Source: Siphonodentalium dalli (taxonomy: Eukaryota; Mollusca; Scaphopoda; Gadilida; Siphonodentaliidae). Taken from it: DNA of 64,000 bases. Below are positions 13,412 to 25,783 of this stretch, in pieces; position 1 is the stretch's first letter, and each line of letters begins with the position of its first letter. Below the pieces are notes generated by a model, which was not told the origin of the DNA, searched no databases, and worked only from the letters and a program-made list of their open reading frames with translations. Position numbers and translations under genes: made by a program. The stretch lies in NCBI GenBank assembly GCA_032622095.1, contig CP136065.1, positions 100,201,343 through 100,265,342 of the forward strand. Reading direction: 5' to 3'.

Positions 13412-13519
13412 CTCAGTCCCATCACTTATTATCATTTGTATTTATTTGACTCGTGGTGGTTCATCAATTCTGGTGCCACTCCGTCATTGTTGCCACATGC
13501 TATCTCGTTGAGCAATCGA

Positions 13520-13660
13520 TGATGGGGGGGGGGTAAATGGAAACAAAATGGTCGTACACAGGGTTGAAAATAACAATCCCGCCCAACCACGGGGCCACCA
13601 CCCTCCCTACATGCAAAACTAATTTTTTCCTCCAACACATTGGGGGGGGGGGGGGGGATC
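13520..13660. repeat. Two long G-runs
   Basis: Runs of about 10 and 15 G separated by about 110 bases, embedded in C-rich flanks (CCACCCCC). Similar runs recur near 4611, 4950, 8826, 35815, 36452 and 39057. Confidence 0.8.
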
Positions 13661-14999
13661 CCACCCCCTCTTTCCCATAATTTTTACTGGATATCATATG
13701 TTTAAAAGTACGGGCGGCGTTCGTTGCAGAAATATTCATATTTGTTCAAATCGCCATCAACAGAAGGAATATTAAAATAAATATAGTTTTGTTCATATGA
13801 CAAACATAATCAGCGCATAAATAGTATATTGTCGTCAAGACGTACGCTGGTGTACGTAAACAAGAGCCTGCTCGTGTTACAGAAGTTTTGCTTCTGTTTA
13901 CAAAATACAGCGCAATTATATTGGTTAATCACACACAAATGATATAAACGCTCTTTATTATTTCCATATAAGGAAAACAGTAACAAATAACGCTCTTTAT
14001 GTTTACCATATCAGGATCTAAACAAAAGCCAGGTTCTGTAATGTTTTTTGCTTTTGTTTACATAACAAAGGAAAAACATTTGACAATAACATTCTGTTTA
14101 TGCCATATTTCTGATTGGTATAAGAACATAGTCTGTCTATATTTTACTGTTATTTCTGTTTATGGCGGTTTTTGACGGAGGTGAATATTTTAACAACATA
14201 CCCACCGCCAACTCCGCCCGTATCTTTAAGTGTACCTGCTTTAAAAGAGTCCTATATAGAAAGACGATGTGTGTCAGACTCAGCTAACTATAAGTAAAAG
14301 TTTGAAAATTCTGATCGAACCACTTGAATCGTACACTTTTGATGAGTTTGAGTGATAGTAGCAATTATATACATAAAACTCCGGTTGCCTGCGTTGTGAT
14401 CGTACTATATTATGTTTTATGCGTATGTTGGAATCAAATATATTATTATTATTATTAAATATGCATATTCATTCCCATCTGCATGGAATTTAACCCCCTA
14501 TTTCTATGATAGACCTATAGTAAATATTTATCCAGCTAATTATAAATTGTTCCCCCAAATATGCTGCCATTGTGATGGCATGGCTCGTGGTACTCAACAT
14601 AACTGAGTGGACTTGATACCTCAGTTCAATCTAACCGAGGAAATTTAAGTTGATGTGTCAACATATATGTGGTCACCCCCTACCAAAAGTACTTTATCAC
14701 CCACTCACCCCAGTCATATGTATGATTTTTTTCGTAAGACCCCCCACCTCTATATTGGGGAGGAAAAAACTGCACTGGGAGGAAGGAATGCAATCGAACG
14801 CATGCGGACGTAGAGCCGCTCGACCTTAAAAACGCGGCGATTAATCGCCAGCGCGTGTGCAATATGAATAGACCCTTACCCACCAAGACGCAGAGCGGTG
14901 GCGCACGATTTACTGATTTAAAAAAAAGTAAAGTCGTCCGCTAAAATTAGCGGACGTCTTTTTACGCAGTTAAAGCTGCTTTCACATACATGCGTTTAA

Positions 15000-15230
15000 C
15001 GCATGCCTTTAGGTTACGCACGGCGCTTACACCTTTCACATAAGTGCGTTGGACTATCCGTTAACTGTCCGTTTAACGCATGCGTTTAGGTTACGCACGG
15101 CGCTTACACCTTTCACATAAGTGCGTTGGACTATCCGTTAACAGTCCGTTTAACGCATGCGTTTAGGTTACGCACGTCGCTTACACCTATCACATAAGTG
15201 CGTTGAACTATCCGCTAACTGTCCGTTTAA
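15000..15230. repeat. Three 77-bp tandem units near the end of copy B
   Basis: GGTTACGCACGGCGCTTACA recurs with starts 77 bases apart (the word TTACGCAC lies at 15014, 15091 and 15168). Each unit includes GTGCGTTGGACTATCCGTTA and a GCATGC palindrome. Confidence 0.85.
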
Positions 15231-17487
15231 GGGGATGGCAAAGTCTGTTTCATAAAAAATGTCTGGAAACGGGCTGACAAAATTGGTATTTTTCGCAGAA
15301 AAGCAGACATAAATAGATATAACAACATAGAGATAATATATAGAGCATACTAGCCGATGAGCCCGACGTTGTCCGGGCTATTCAAAAACCAAATTTCAAA
15401 TCGATAGCTTCACCCGTTTCCGAGATCTGGTCAAAAACCAAATTTCAAGTCGATAGCTCTACCCGTTTCCGAGATCTGGTCTGCGCATGCGCGAAGCTGG
15501 CGTCGCACGGGCTCGGCGACCCGATAAAATTCGTATCCGGGGCAAGATACATTCACATACCAAATTTCAAGTCGATAGCTCCACCCGTTTCCGAGATCTC
15601 GTCTGCGCATGCGCGAAGCTGGCGTCGCACGGGCTCGGCGACCCGATAAATTCGTATCCGGGGCAAGATACATTCACATACCAAATTTCAAGTCGATAGC
15701 TCCACCCGTTTCCGAGATCTCGTCTGCGCATGCGCGAATCTGACGTCGCACGGGCTCGGTGACCCGATAAAATTCTTATCCGGGGCAAGATACATTCACA
15801 TACCAAATTTCAAGTCGATAGCTCCACCCGTTTCCGAGATCTCGTCTGCGCATGCGCGAACCTGACGTCGCACGGGCTCGGTGACCCGATAAAATTCGTA
15901 TCCGGGGCAAGATACATTCACATACCAAATTTCAAGTCGATAGGTCCACCCGTTTCCGAGATCTCGTCTGCGCATGCGCGAAGCGGGCGCCGCACGGGCT
16001 CGCCAATACGAAAACGTTCACCGCCTGGTCAAACTACACTCACGTACCAAGTTTCGTCCCGATCGGTCGAGAATCGTAGATTTGTATTAATGACAGACAG
16101 ACAGACAGACAGACAAACAAACAGAGGTCTTCAAAATATATATGAGATATCGTTAAAGGAGGTGCCACGAATAAATGTGAGCTAAAACATTGTTTTGGCA
16201 TTCAAATGTGAAAAACTATAACTTCAACAGTATCATTAGGCAGCCCATTATGATAAGTGACATACCGTTAAGAGCCAAGGAGCTATGCTTTAGATTAATG
16301 TTCACTGTATCGTTTGAAAAACGTCCGCTAAAACGTGTCAGTTTTTCTTGGGAGCCAGTCGCCATATTTCTATTGTAAACACATGTTCATGATGTTGTTG
16401 TCATTTTTTAATTCGCGGCAGGTACATGAAAATCGACCAGAAAAGCAATTCGATCCTGCAATCGGGCAAGTTTATGATATGAAATCGATGCTTTCAGTTT
16501 ATTTAAGTTGTTGGAATTAATTTAGTTGCTTGATTACCCACGATTTATGAAGTTTTGTGCTGTACAGATGGAAATGTTGATATTTTATTTTTAGAATTAC
16601 CAGTCTACAGTCGAAAGCGAGATTACAAGATGTCGTATTATTACGCAAATCACATAAATAGAAAACTTACATGTTTCAGAATATTGTATTATTCTAAAAT
16701 CAAATAGCCTATATCAAAACATATTTATGAATAGGAAAGTACCGTATTCCGACGAAATATGTCATATTTTACGACGGACTCCTTGTGCGAGTTCACTTCC
16801 GGTCAATTCTATTTTGGTGCACTGAGATAAAAACATTGTGGAGAAAAATACGTTTAATAACATTTGAATGTAAATTAATCGAGAAATTGTCGGTTATCAG
16901 GTACAATCATATAGCTTATAACTCATATATATTGATGGGCATAATCAAAAGCTTGATCCCATGCGCGATTGTCTATACTGATCGATTTCCATTCGTAATC
17001 GTATTCTAGTATTGACGGATGGGTTTGTTTGTAATCATGGCCGCCCCGCCCCCATGGCTTGTGTATCGGCTATCGCAAAAATAATGTTAGGATATTATGG
17101 TCTCCCATACCAAGAAAAATAGTTCCTAAGAATGTAAACTATTTTCACAGGCAGGGTATTTGGGAAAGTTCTTGTTTTTCCTCAAAATGATGTCTCCTTG
17201 TCTCTAGCCAGATTCTTATATGACCATTTTGACTGTTCAGTGTGTACAAAAAGTTAACCATTGGAACTGGAGAAACGCCGTTTGGGGACATGATTTTTTG
17301 TCACTCTACCGCGAGTAAATTCTAACAGCTAAAATTTCTCTACTAATGACAAGATCTTTGTTTATTATTGATTATTATATGTGAAAAATATGAAGTTTAT
17401 CCATTCTATGGCCGGTGAGTAATTATTGATCATCTGGAGGTAGGGTGCAATCCGCGGTGGCCATCTTGACCAAACTTTACCATCCCC
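15231..17487. mobile_element. TTAA-flanked inverted-repeat element
   Basis: The ends are GGGGATGGCAAAGT and its near-inverse ACTTTACCATCCCC. TTAA lies on both sides (15227-15230, 17488-17491). Copy A at about 11990 preserves the unoccupied site (GTCCGTTTAATGAAAGCG), which confirms that this stretch is an insertion. TTAA targets are characteristic of piggyBac-type elements. No transposase is visible. A Helitron-like element is nested inside. Confidence 0.72.
15350..16147 (-). mobile_element. Helitron-like non-autonomous element, copy 1
   Basis: Read on the minus strand, it starts A|TCTCATATATATTTTGAAG and ends in a small hairpin (AGCCCGGAC..GTCGGGCT) followed by CATCGGCTAG|T. The TC start, the hairpin and the CTAG end between A and T are Helitron hallmarks. 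The interior has about four and a half tandem units of 121-122 bp (each with CGAGATCTCGTCTGCGCATG) and a GACA/AACA simple repeat. It has no Rep/helicase frame. The open frames across the units are by-products of the repeat. Confidence 0.7.
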
Positions 17488-17689
17488 TTAACGCAAGCGT
17501 TTGACACCCATGCAATGAATTTAGCTCCATTTGCTTGTTCAAAATGGATTCATCGAAAAATGTAACCTTGTTTGTAGAGTGAATATCCCAATCTGTTGTG
17601 GTCCGAGAAGACTTGGTCTACATATATAGTAGAATACTCTAGTCTAATATGACAAAAGCCACTTTACAACGGCATCAACTGTAAACTGT

Positions 17690-18235
17690 AACATTGTAGA
17701 GTACACTAGTACAGTTTCATGGAACCATGGTAGTACCAAATATCAATTTACCATGGTAGAACCATACAGGGTGGTATACCATACTACAATGGTAGTTGTC
17801 TGATCGTCATTTCCAAAATTAACTCTTATATGTTGTATAGTTATATATATATGTCATCTGTGTATTATGTCAATTATCTGGTTTGGAAATAAAAATATGT
17901 TTACACTAATGGTAGTACCATCTGTAACATGGTAGAGTTCCTTATTACAGTGCCATGGTATAGTACATGGTTTATATAAATTTAACGTGGCAGTACCATG
18001 GTAGTATACCGTGGCAGTTCCATACTACCGTAGTAGTATCATACTACCATGGTAGTATCATGGTGGAGTATACCATAGTAGAGTACCATGGTATCATGGT
18101 AGTATAACATGGTAAATATCGCTTATCGTATACCATTTTAGTACGCCACTACCATGGTAATAACACTGCAGTACCACGGTAGTACCATGATAGTACCACT
18201 GTGGTACCATTGTAGTACCAGGGTATAGTACAATT
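17690..18235. repeat. ACCATGGT palindrome tract, copy B
   Basis: About 550 bases of irregular TAGTACCATGGTAGTA-type repeats with many overlapping ACCATGGT palindromes, interrupted by one AT-rich spacer (17800-17910). Strong potential to form alternative hairpins. Confidence 0.75.
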
Positions 18236-18740
18236 GTGCTTTTTTTATGGGAGTCTTGATCTCGTCCCGTAAATTTGTACATTTCTGGGCATCGCGCAAT
18301 GCGTTCACGCACGATTTACTGATTTTTTAGTAAAGTCGTCGGCGAAAATCAGCGGACGTCTTTTCACGCAGTTATGTGAATGGTCCAGTGCTGACTCTGG
18401 GGTTTGAAACGCATTTATGTGAAAGCGGCTTTAGAGAATGGTCCATTGCTGACTGTTGCATCTTATGTCCGCCTAACGCGTCCGTTAAACGCGTGCGTTA
18501 AACGCATGCATGCATGTGAAAGAAGCTTTATTCCACTCATATTAGATGGCATATCGTCGATTAGATGCATGGTCACGCGCCAACACGTATTTTATATCCA
18601 GTTGAAATAACATGCCATGCATGCGTGTTGTACTATTAGTTTAACTGTTCTACATGCAGAGGCACTTATTAATTATTGCCGGACACATTAATTGCTCTGG
18701 ATAATACCTGCATGCACCAGGTATATATGAACCGCCTTGG

Positions 18741-18922
18741 ATGAAACCAGTCACCACGTTTGGAATGAGTCAAAACTTAATAAAGATGGAAGTGGAAGAT
18801 ATTATTGAGTTACTCGGGTTTGGAAGATTCCAGAAACGACTTATGTGGCTATCTTTACTGATATTTATTGGATGTTGCCACGCCTCCATGACGGTGTTTT
18901 TTCTTTACAGTCCGGAATACAG
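18741..18922 (+). CDS. SLC22-like gene, exon 1 (N-terminus and TM1)
   Basis: Encodes the cytosolic start and first membrane segment (LLIFIGCCHASMTVFFLY), ending TAC AG before GTTAAG. An in-frame TAA at 18702 precedes three candidate starts at 18741, 18765 and 18786. The third is the best guess: A at -3 and G at +4, and MEVEDIIELLGFGRFQ lines up with the usual SLC22 N-terminus. The split Arg61 codon joins the next exon as PEYRC, matching the family's PEHRC. In vertebrate SLC22 genes the loop is generally coded within exon 1, so the intron here would be extra. Confidence 0.88.
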
Positions 18923-20424
18923 GTTAAGTTTACACCATTCTTGATTTAATTACATACTGTTATAACTTTAAAAAAATAAACCATATATAGGCCTATGGTA
19001 ACTTTATTTTACAAGTCATATTCTAACTTAACGGCAGAAATTGGTTTAACAAATATCGTAACATACATATATGCAAGTTTGATTGTTATATTTTCTTTTT
19101 ATGGCGATACTGATTACCCACATAAATTACTTACTGTATCTTCAGCTTTAAGGAATAAGGGCACGTGTTCCAAAAACAATTCCTGATATTTCAAAACTAA
19201 TGGATTAATATATATGAAAAACTATATCTGGAATATTTTTATTATTTTTTTGTATTGATGTGGCACAAATTTTAAGAACCATAAATGCGCTGGAAATTAT
19301 AAGTCCACTTTCTTTACTTTTGGGACATGAAAAAATCTTTAAAATATCACAGGCTCCAGATAAAAAGAGCTGCAAAATAGAACTTTTTTCACAAGTTATG
19401 TTATATATCTTACATATCCATGGCATTATATCTTGGGATCTTGAAAGGGAACTTAATTGTTCTTGATTGAATAAACAACCACCGATGCACATCCAGCAAA
19501 CATATTTTTCTATATATATAAATTGTTATGTCATGGTTGTTGGTCAATGGACATTTGTATTGAGACGAGTTCGAGGTCATATGTCCATGGCCAAATTCCC
19601 AGCTGACCAGGTATATCTAATACTGCATGGTTGCCTATTCCAGTTCAATGGTACCTGCTTGAGCGCACGGACCAGCATGAGTATAAATATATATATTTAT
19701 TGGGCTGACAAATAAGTAGCTGATTTATTCTTCATTGTAATGTATGGGGGTATAATGTTATACCATGTAATAACAAAATTAGCACAATATTATGACACAA
19801 ATGAAGCTGCCGCTCACATATATAGCGCCAAGAAAATACGATATTAGTGATTGGCTTGTTTCGTGAAATGTCTCCTGATATTTATTCATATGACAAAGCT
19901 GATATGTGAAATTATAGAGATTCCCCTGGATATATATCATACTAGCCGATGAGCCCGACGTTGTCCGGGCTATTCAAAAACCAAATTTCAAGTCGATAGC
20001 TCCACCCGTTTCAAAAACCAAATTTCAAGTCGATAGCACCCGTTTCCGAGATCTCGTCTGCGCATGCGCGAAGCTGGCGTCGCACGGCTCGGCGATCCGA
20101 TAAAATTCGTATCCGGGGCAAGATACATTCACATAGCAACTTTCAAGTCGATAGCTCCACCCGTTTCCGAGATCTCGTCTGCGCATGCGAGAAGCTGGTG
20201 TCGCACGGGCTCGGCGACCCGATAAAATTCGTATCCGGGGCAAGATACATTCACATAGCAAATTTCAAGTCGATAGCTCCACCCGTTTCCGAGATCTCGT
20301 CTGCGCATCCGCGAAGCGGGCGCCGCACGGGCTCGCCAATACGACAACGTTCACCGCCTGGTCAAACTACACACACGTACCAAGTTTCGTCCCGATCGGT
20401 CGAGAATCGTAGATTTGTATTAAT

Positions 20425-20456
<32 letters not shown>

Positions 20457-23378
20457 AACATACAGACAGAGGTCTTCAAAATATATATGAGATAGATCCA
20501 GAGAAATTAATTATAGTAAATATCTCTCAGTTATTGTTTGGATTTATGAACAACACACGTCTAGACCCTAAGGTTTAAGAAAACGATATTAGAATTTTTC
20601 ATAAATATTCTGCCAGGATAACAACAATGAGAGACACCAAGTATACAAATAAAGAGCATGCACACATTGTAATAATGGCTAATCTGGCCGACGGGGTTGT
20701 TTACTTACTTCTGACACAGAATAATATCCTGAAAAAATGTTGTACTGAATTCACTGATATATTCGAATATACTACACTAGCTAAAATTAGGATTTTGGTA
20801 ATAGAGATATGAATTGACAAAACATGACAAGTTGATAAGTTACATCAAATAGAATGATCAATAACATATCAATGACAAATTATATTCTCTTGGAATTTGA
20901 ATACCCAGTTGAGTGCATGTACCTATTTTGTACACACCGATGGCCAGTTTTGCATCTCACAGCAAATTAATACTCATACTGAGCCACTGTCTTGGTAGCA
21001 TTATCAAAATTCAAATTGATCCACACACATGCGCCATGTGTGCACCCGACACTCAGGCATCATATGCATTTGAAGAAATTAGTTAATGTAACATTGGTGT
21101 TTCGGTATTGCAGAGGGTGCTATAATATTATATCATTAGCACTTAATCGAACAATCCAAATATCTGGATTAGTGAGTCTATTACATTATTTTTACAATTT
21201 GACATACACTTAATATACTGCTTCCACATTTTGTTCCATAGCGATACGGGGGCCAAACCCCACCGAGTCAGCGTTGTCATGAACCTATATACTGGCGACC
21301 ATGCTCTCTTACGTAACCACAAGACATTCCAAAAATTACCGGGGATGGTCGGTCGCGAACGATCCATAGGCTACATGATTACTCATCAGGTTTGGCAATG
21401 TGCCAAAACTTAATGTAATTCATATTACCTGTGGGTGAATTGAGAGATTAGCCATTCCAAAAATTCCGTTGAAGTTAAATAAATAATTGGAATAATTTAG
21501 AAATCTTAATTATTTATTTAAGTATGTCAATATGATTAATAAACGCCGGATTCAACATGGACATGGGTTTTGACTGCAATAAAAATTCAGCAAACTCCAT
21601 GCATATTCGGTGTTCAAGCAGATTACTGAATTTGTCTTGCTATTAAAATTGTATGGGCACATTGAAACACCGTGCATATGTCTGCTTCCATTATAAATGA
21701 GTGCATAAACAGTGTAATACAGTGCAACTACCCCTTTCCACCCACTCGCATCTATCCTTTCAGATGTGCGTTAACTCTCAATGCTAGCGACTCCTTCGAC
21801 GCTCGAGGTACTTTAATCCGAGACAACACCAGCGAGACAAGTCGAGATGATCAATGTGTGTTGCATGTCGCTGACGAGAACATTTCACCCGAAAATATTG
21901 GTAACATAACTAACAACGTCGAGAAATGTACGTCTTGGATTTATGACAGATCAGTGATGACGACCACGCTAGTTACCCAGGTATGAGTATCATGATTGTG
22001 TGCCACCATTGGCTCAGTCAGCAACGTCCGTATATAATCAGGCCAAAATTGCCGGCGAACACTCAAACACAAATTGGGTGGAATATAACTAAAGTTTAGT
22101 CAGACATTAACCCAGCGTTTAGTCACTGAATCCGACTAAACTTTGGGATATAGAGCTGTTAACTAATCTAGTTGGGTTAGAAAAAAACAGCCAAACATTG
22201 GGTTATGGTAACCCAACTTTGCAGCCAAACGTTGTATTAAATTAAACAAACGTTGGGTTTGAGGTATCTAAACATTGGTTTAGAGAAAACCTATTGTATA
22301 TACTTGTATTTCATCTAATTGGATGCGTTTTGACCACATAATCTGAAATTCTTGTCATCAATTAAGTTTCCCTTAAATAAGTCCAATCAATGGATTCATT
22401 TAGGACCTTAACGTCTGAATAGCGGAGAGATATTGAATTAAACCAGATTTCGAACCTAGTATGCAACACGAAATTCCGAAACGAGGTGTAACATATAATG
22501 TTTAAGGGAATAAATTAACAACCGAGACAAGAATAATTGTACCAAAGACACAAGCAACACTACAACTGTATAATTCAGAGTTTGAGTTTGATACCAATAA
22601 AGAGAAGAAAATATGACAAAGAGAGCTGACAGCGAGCAAATCTGTATCAAGGGGTACAACTAAAGCCCATTGATTAGTAACTAAACTAATCGAACCAACA
22701 ATTGAACCCAAGTTCTTGAATTTAACCCAATCAAAACCCAACTTTTGATAACCCAACAATTCTGACTGAACATTATTTTGGGTGAAGTTAGATAATTTCC
22801 CGACAACCGCGAATATATGATTCACTCAGCGGGCGATGACCCGATTCGTGTATCTGTAATAACAGGATTCTGAACAATATTCCCATCAAGATCTAATTTT
22901 TCCAAGTACATTTGAAATCGTTAACATATTTTTATAGTAGTTTTACAACTATAATAAACTATAGTAAACAACGGTTCGGCTTTGAATACAATGTAATTTC
23001 AATTATAAGCAAGCATACGATTGGTATGTAAACTTACCAGTTCATAAAACATGAACGAGTAGATCTATGCAACGTTCATGTAGACGTTTTCGATTCATTT
23101 TGGATCTGTTTTTTTTTTCCAGTTTGATTTAGTGTGCGACGATGCCATACAGATACCAACGGGGAGTACGATATACTTTGTTGGATTTTTGATTGGCTCC
23201 TTTCTTTGGGGAGTGTTGGCGGACAGGCAAGTTGTTCTCGGTTAATAGTATATCTTGGTGTTCATGTATATACGTTTGATTTTCTTCATGTTAAATGTCT
23301 GTAAATACTAATTATCCTTGTATTGTGTTCTTGTTCATTACATGTAAGCTCTCTGTATTACGGAGGAAATAAAGGTGT

Positions 23379-23428
<50 letters not shown>

Positions 23429-24423
23429 TATATATTTTGAAGACCTCTGTCTGTTTGTTTGTATGTTTGTCTGTATGTTTGTCTGTATGTTTGTCATTTA
23501 TACAAATCTACGATTCTCGACCGATCGGGACCAAACTTGGTACGTGTGTGTAGTTTGACCAGGCGGTGGACGTTGTCGTATTGGCGAGCCCGTGCGGCGC
23601 CCGCTTCGCGCATGCCCAGACGAGATCTCGGAAACGGGTGGAGCTATCGACTTGAAATTTGGTATGTGAATGTATCTTGCCCCGGATACGAATTTTATAT
23701 GGTCGCCGAGCCCGTGCGACGCCAGCTTCGCGCATGCGCAGACCATATCTCGGAAACGGGTGGAGCTATCGACTTGAAATTTGGTATGTGAATGTATCTT
23801 GCCCCGGATACGAATTTTATCGGGTCGCTGAGATCGTGCGACGCCTGCTTCGCGCATGCGCAGACCAGATCTCGGAAACGGGTAGAGCTATCGACTTGAA
23901 ATTTCGGGTTGGGTAGAGCTATCGACTTGAAATTTGGTTTTTGAATAGCCCGGACAACGTCGGGCTCATCGGCTAGTATATATATATTTTGAAGACCTCT
24001 GTCTGTTTGTCTGTCTGTTTGTCTGTTTGTTTGTTTGTCATTTATACAAATCTACGATTCTCGACCGATCGGGACGAAACTTGGTACGTGTGTGTAGTTT
24101 GACCAGGCGGTTGACGTTGTCGCATTGGCGAGCCCGTGTGGCGCCCGCTTCGCGCATGCGCAGACGAGATCTCGGAAACGGGTGGAGCTATCGACTTGAA
24201 ATTTGGTATGTGAATGTATCTTGCCCCGGATACGAATTTTATCGGGTCGCCGAGCCCGTGTGACGCAAGCTTCGCGCATGCGCAGACCATATCTCGGAAA
24301 CGGGTGGAGCTATCGACTTGAAATTTGGTTTTTGAATAGCCCGGACAACGTCGGGCTGGGTAGAGCTATAGACTTGAAATTTGGTTTTATGAATAGCCCG
24401 GACAACGTCGGGCTCAACGGCTA

Positions 24424-24461
<38 letters not shown>

Positions 24462-25734
24462 CTATATATAGCTATATATATATATATATATCTGTTATAT
24501 ATTTTGGAAGATCTGTTTGTTTGTTTGTTTGTGTGTGTGTAATCGATGAACTCGAAAACGGCCGACCCGATTTCGATGAAACTTGGTATGTGGGGGTATT
24601 TTCGGGTCAGGAGTAACATAGGCCTATTGATTTTCAGATCCGAGGTCAACTTTTCACGTGCCGAGGTCAAATCTGTTTTTACGCTGTGTTAAGGGACTTT
24701 CATTTGAGTTCGGTGCTTACAAATCGATTCGAAACAGCGCGAATAATAAAATGCCAGTCATAATAATGACACTGTGAGAATCTTTCGTGTTTCCTCTTTC
24801 CAACGATATATAATGCGTATGTATCCGTTTTAGTTATCTGCCTCAATTATCAAGAAGAAGTGGTACTATCTTCCATCAGGATAAAAACAATGCGTAACTT
24901 CTATGACGTCGTTAGAGGTCATAACGTTAGATCACGTTAACCCTTAACCTTTTCGCTGCTATGACGTCCGTAACTATTACGGACGTAAAAGTGCACGCCG
25001 TGTGCTATATGGTCCGTAGGTACTACGGACCTACTTCAGCACACTAGAAGTATGCCATTATACATAACTGGAACTCAGAGATTGGTGCATCGGAATAACT
25101 GTATCTCCAAGTTTCTAACAGTGTATGATGTTCCACGATTGTGAACGATAATAGCCTTTCAACCGAGTCAGTTTTATAGTTCTTGTGGTATTCCCGTTAT
25201 AGTTTCCCATTGGAAAATGGCAATAACGTCAACAGCCCAGCACACGACGTCATAACGTCATTTAGCAGCGAAGAGGTTAACCGGCCGATGCATTTGACTG
25301 TTTCAGACGTCTTGGCGATATCTCGGGCACCGATGGTAATTTATCTTTACGTTGAAACTTGATAATTAATGAGCGTGTGTGTATGAGGCGCGTTTATATA
25401 CTTGAGTGGAAATCAAATCGGGTTAAACTGGCGGATTTTTACGGACGAAATTTGATGCATATGGTATCTCGGTATCCGCTGGGCCGATTTCCCGGTATCC
25501 GCTGGGCCGATTTCCACCATTTTTGGGGTGTTGGTGTTTGACCCCACCTGACCTTCAAAATGGTCAATTCAAGGTCAAATCGGGTAAAACCGGATGGATT
25601 TCGACGGGTACTTTTGTCGGGTACTTTTGTTCGGGCACTGTGTTTTGGACGTGTCAAATCGTGACCCCACTTGACCTTGGCCTTCAAAATAGACAATTCA
25701 AGGTCAAACCCGGACGAAGTCGGGTCACCTTCTA

Positions 25735-25783
<49 letters not shown>

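Larger units (their letters stand above)
12464..14875. mobile_element. Harbinger/PIF-like element with TTA duplications
   Basis: The termini are inverted: GGGTCTATTCATATTTCACA on the left; in reverse complement the right reads GGGTCTATTCATATTGCACA. Both continue through a shared GCGATTAATCGCCGCGTTTT. TTA flanks both sides (12461-12463 and 14876-14878), the 3-bp TWA target preference known for PIF/Harbinger. The 2.4-kb interior contains no transposase or Myb-like frame that I can recognise, so it is non-autonomous or decayed. Confidence 0.65.
11912..14970. mobile_element. Copy A of a TIR element, split by a Harbinger-like insertion
   Basis: Bases 11912-12400 match 15140-15230 plus 17488-17760, sharing the GTTTAACGCATGCGTTTAGG end, GCGTTTGACACCCATGCAAT and GAGAAGACTTGGTCTACATA. 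Bases 14885-14965 match 18305-18375 (GCACGATTTACTGATTT and CGGACGTCTTTT). The two parts of copy A are separated by 12464-14875. The copy lacks the 77-bp triplication seen in copy B. Non-coding. Confidence 0.6.
14971..18528. mobile_element. Copy B of the TIR element, with nested insertions
   Basis: The left end reads AAGCTGCTTTCACATACATG and leads into GCGTTTAACGCATGC. The right end, reverse-complemented, reads AAGCTTCTTTCACATGCATG and leads into GCGTTTAACGC. Each is flanked by TA. The interior holds three 77-bp tandem units, the TTAA element (15231-17487), a segment shared with copy A and a long ACCATGGT tract. No coding sequence recognised. Confidence 0.6.

Noticed and set aside
15431-15806. 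Arg-rich open frames on both strands in the Helitron-like elements (also 20025-20578, 23459-24290)
   Set aside because: The same peptide recurs in every 121-bp unit in several frames; it is a by-product of GC-rich tandem repeats without a start context or known domain.
21143-21413. Overlapping frames on both strands in intron 1
   Set aside because: No domain in either and no splice context; likely chance.
22502-22825. 107-residue hydrophobic minus-strand frame
   Set aside because: Lies in the intron 2 repeat; no domain, no partner exon, and composition explained by AT-rich repeats.
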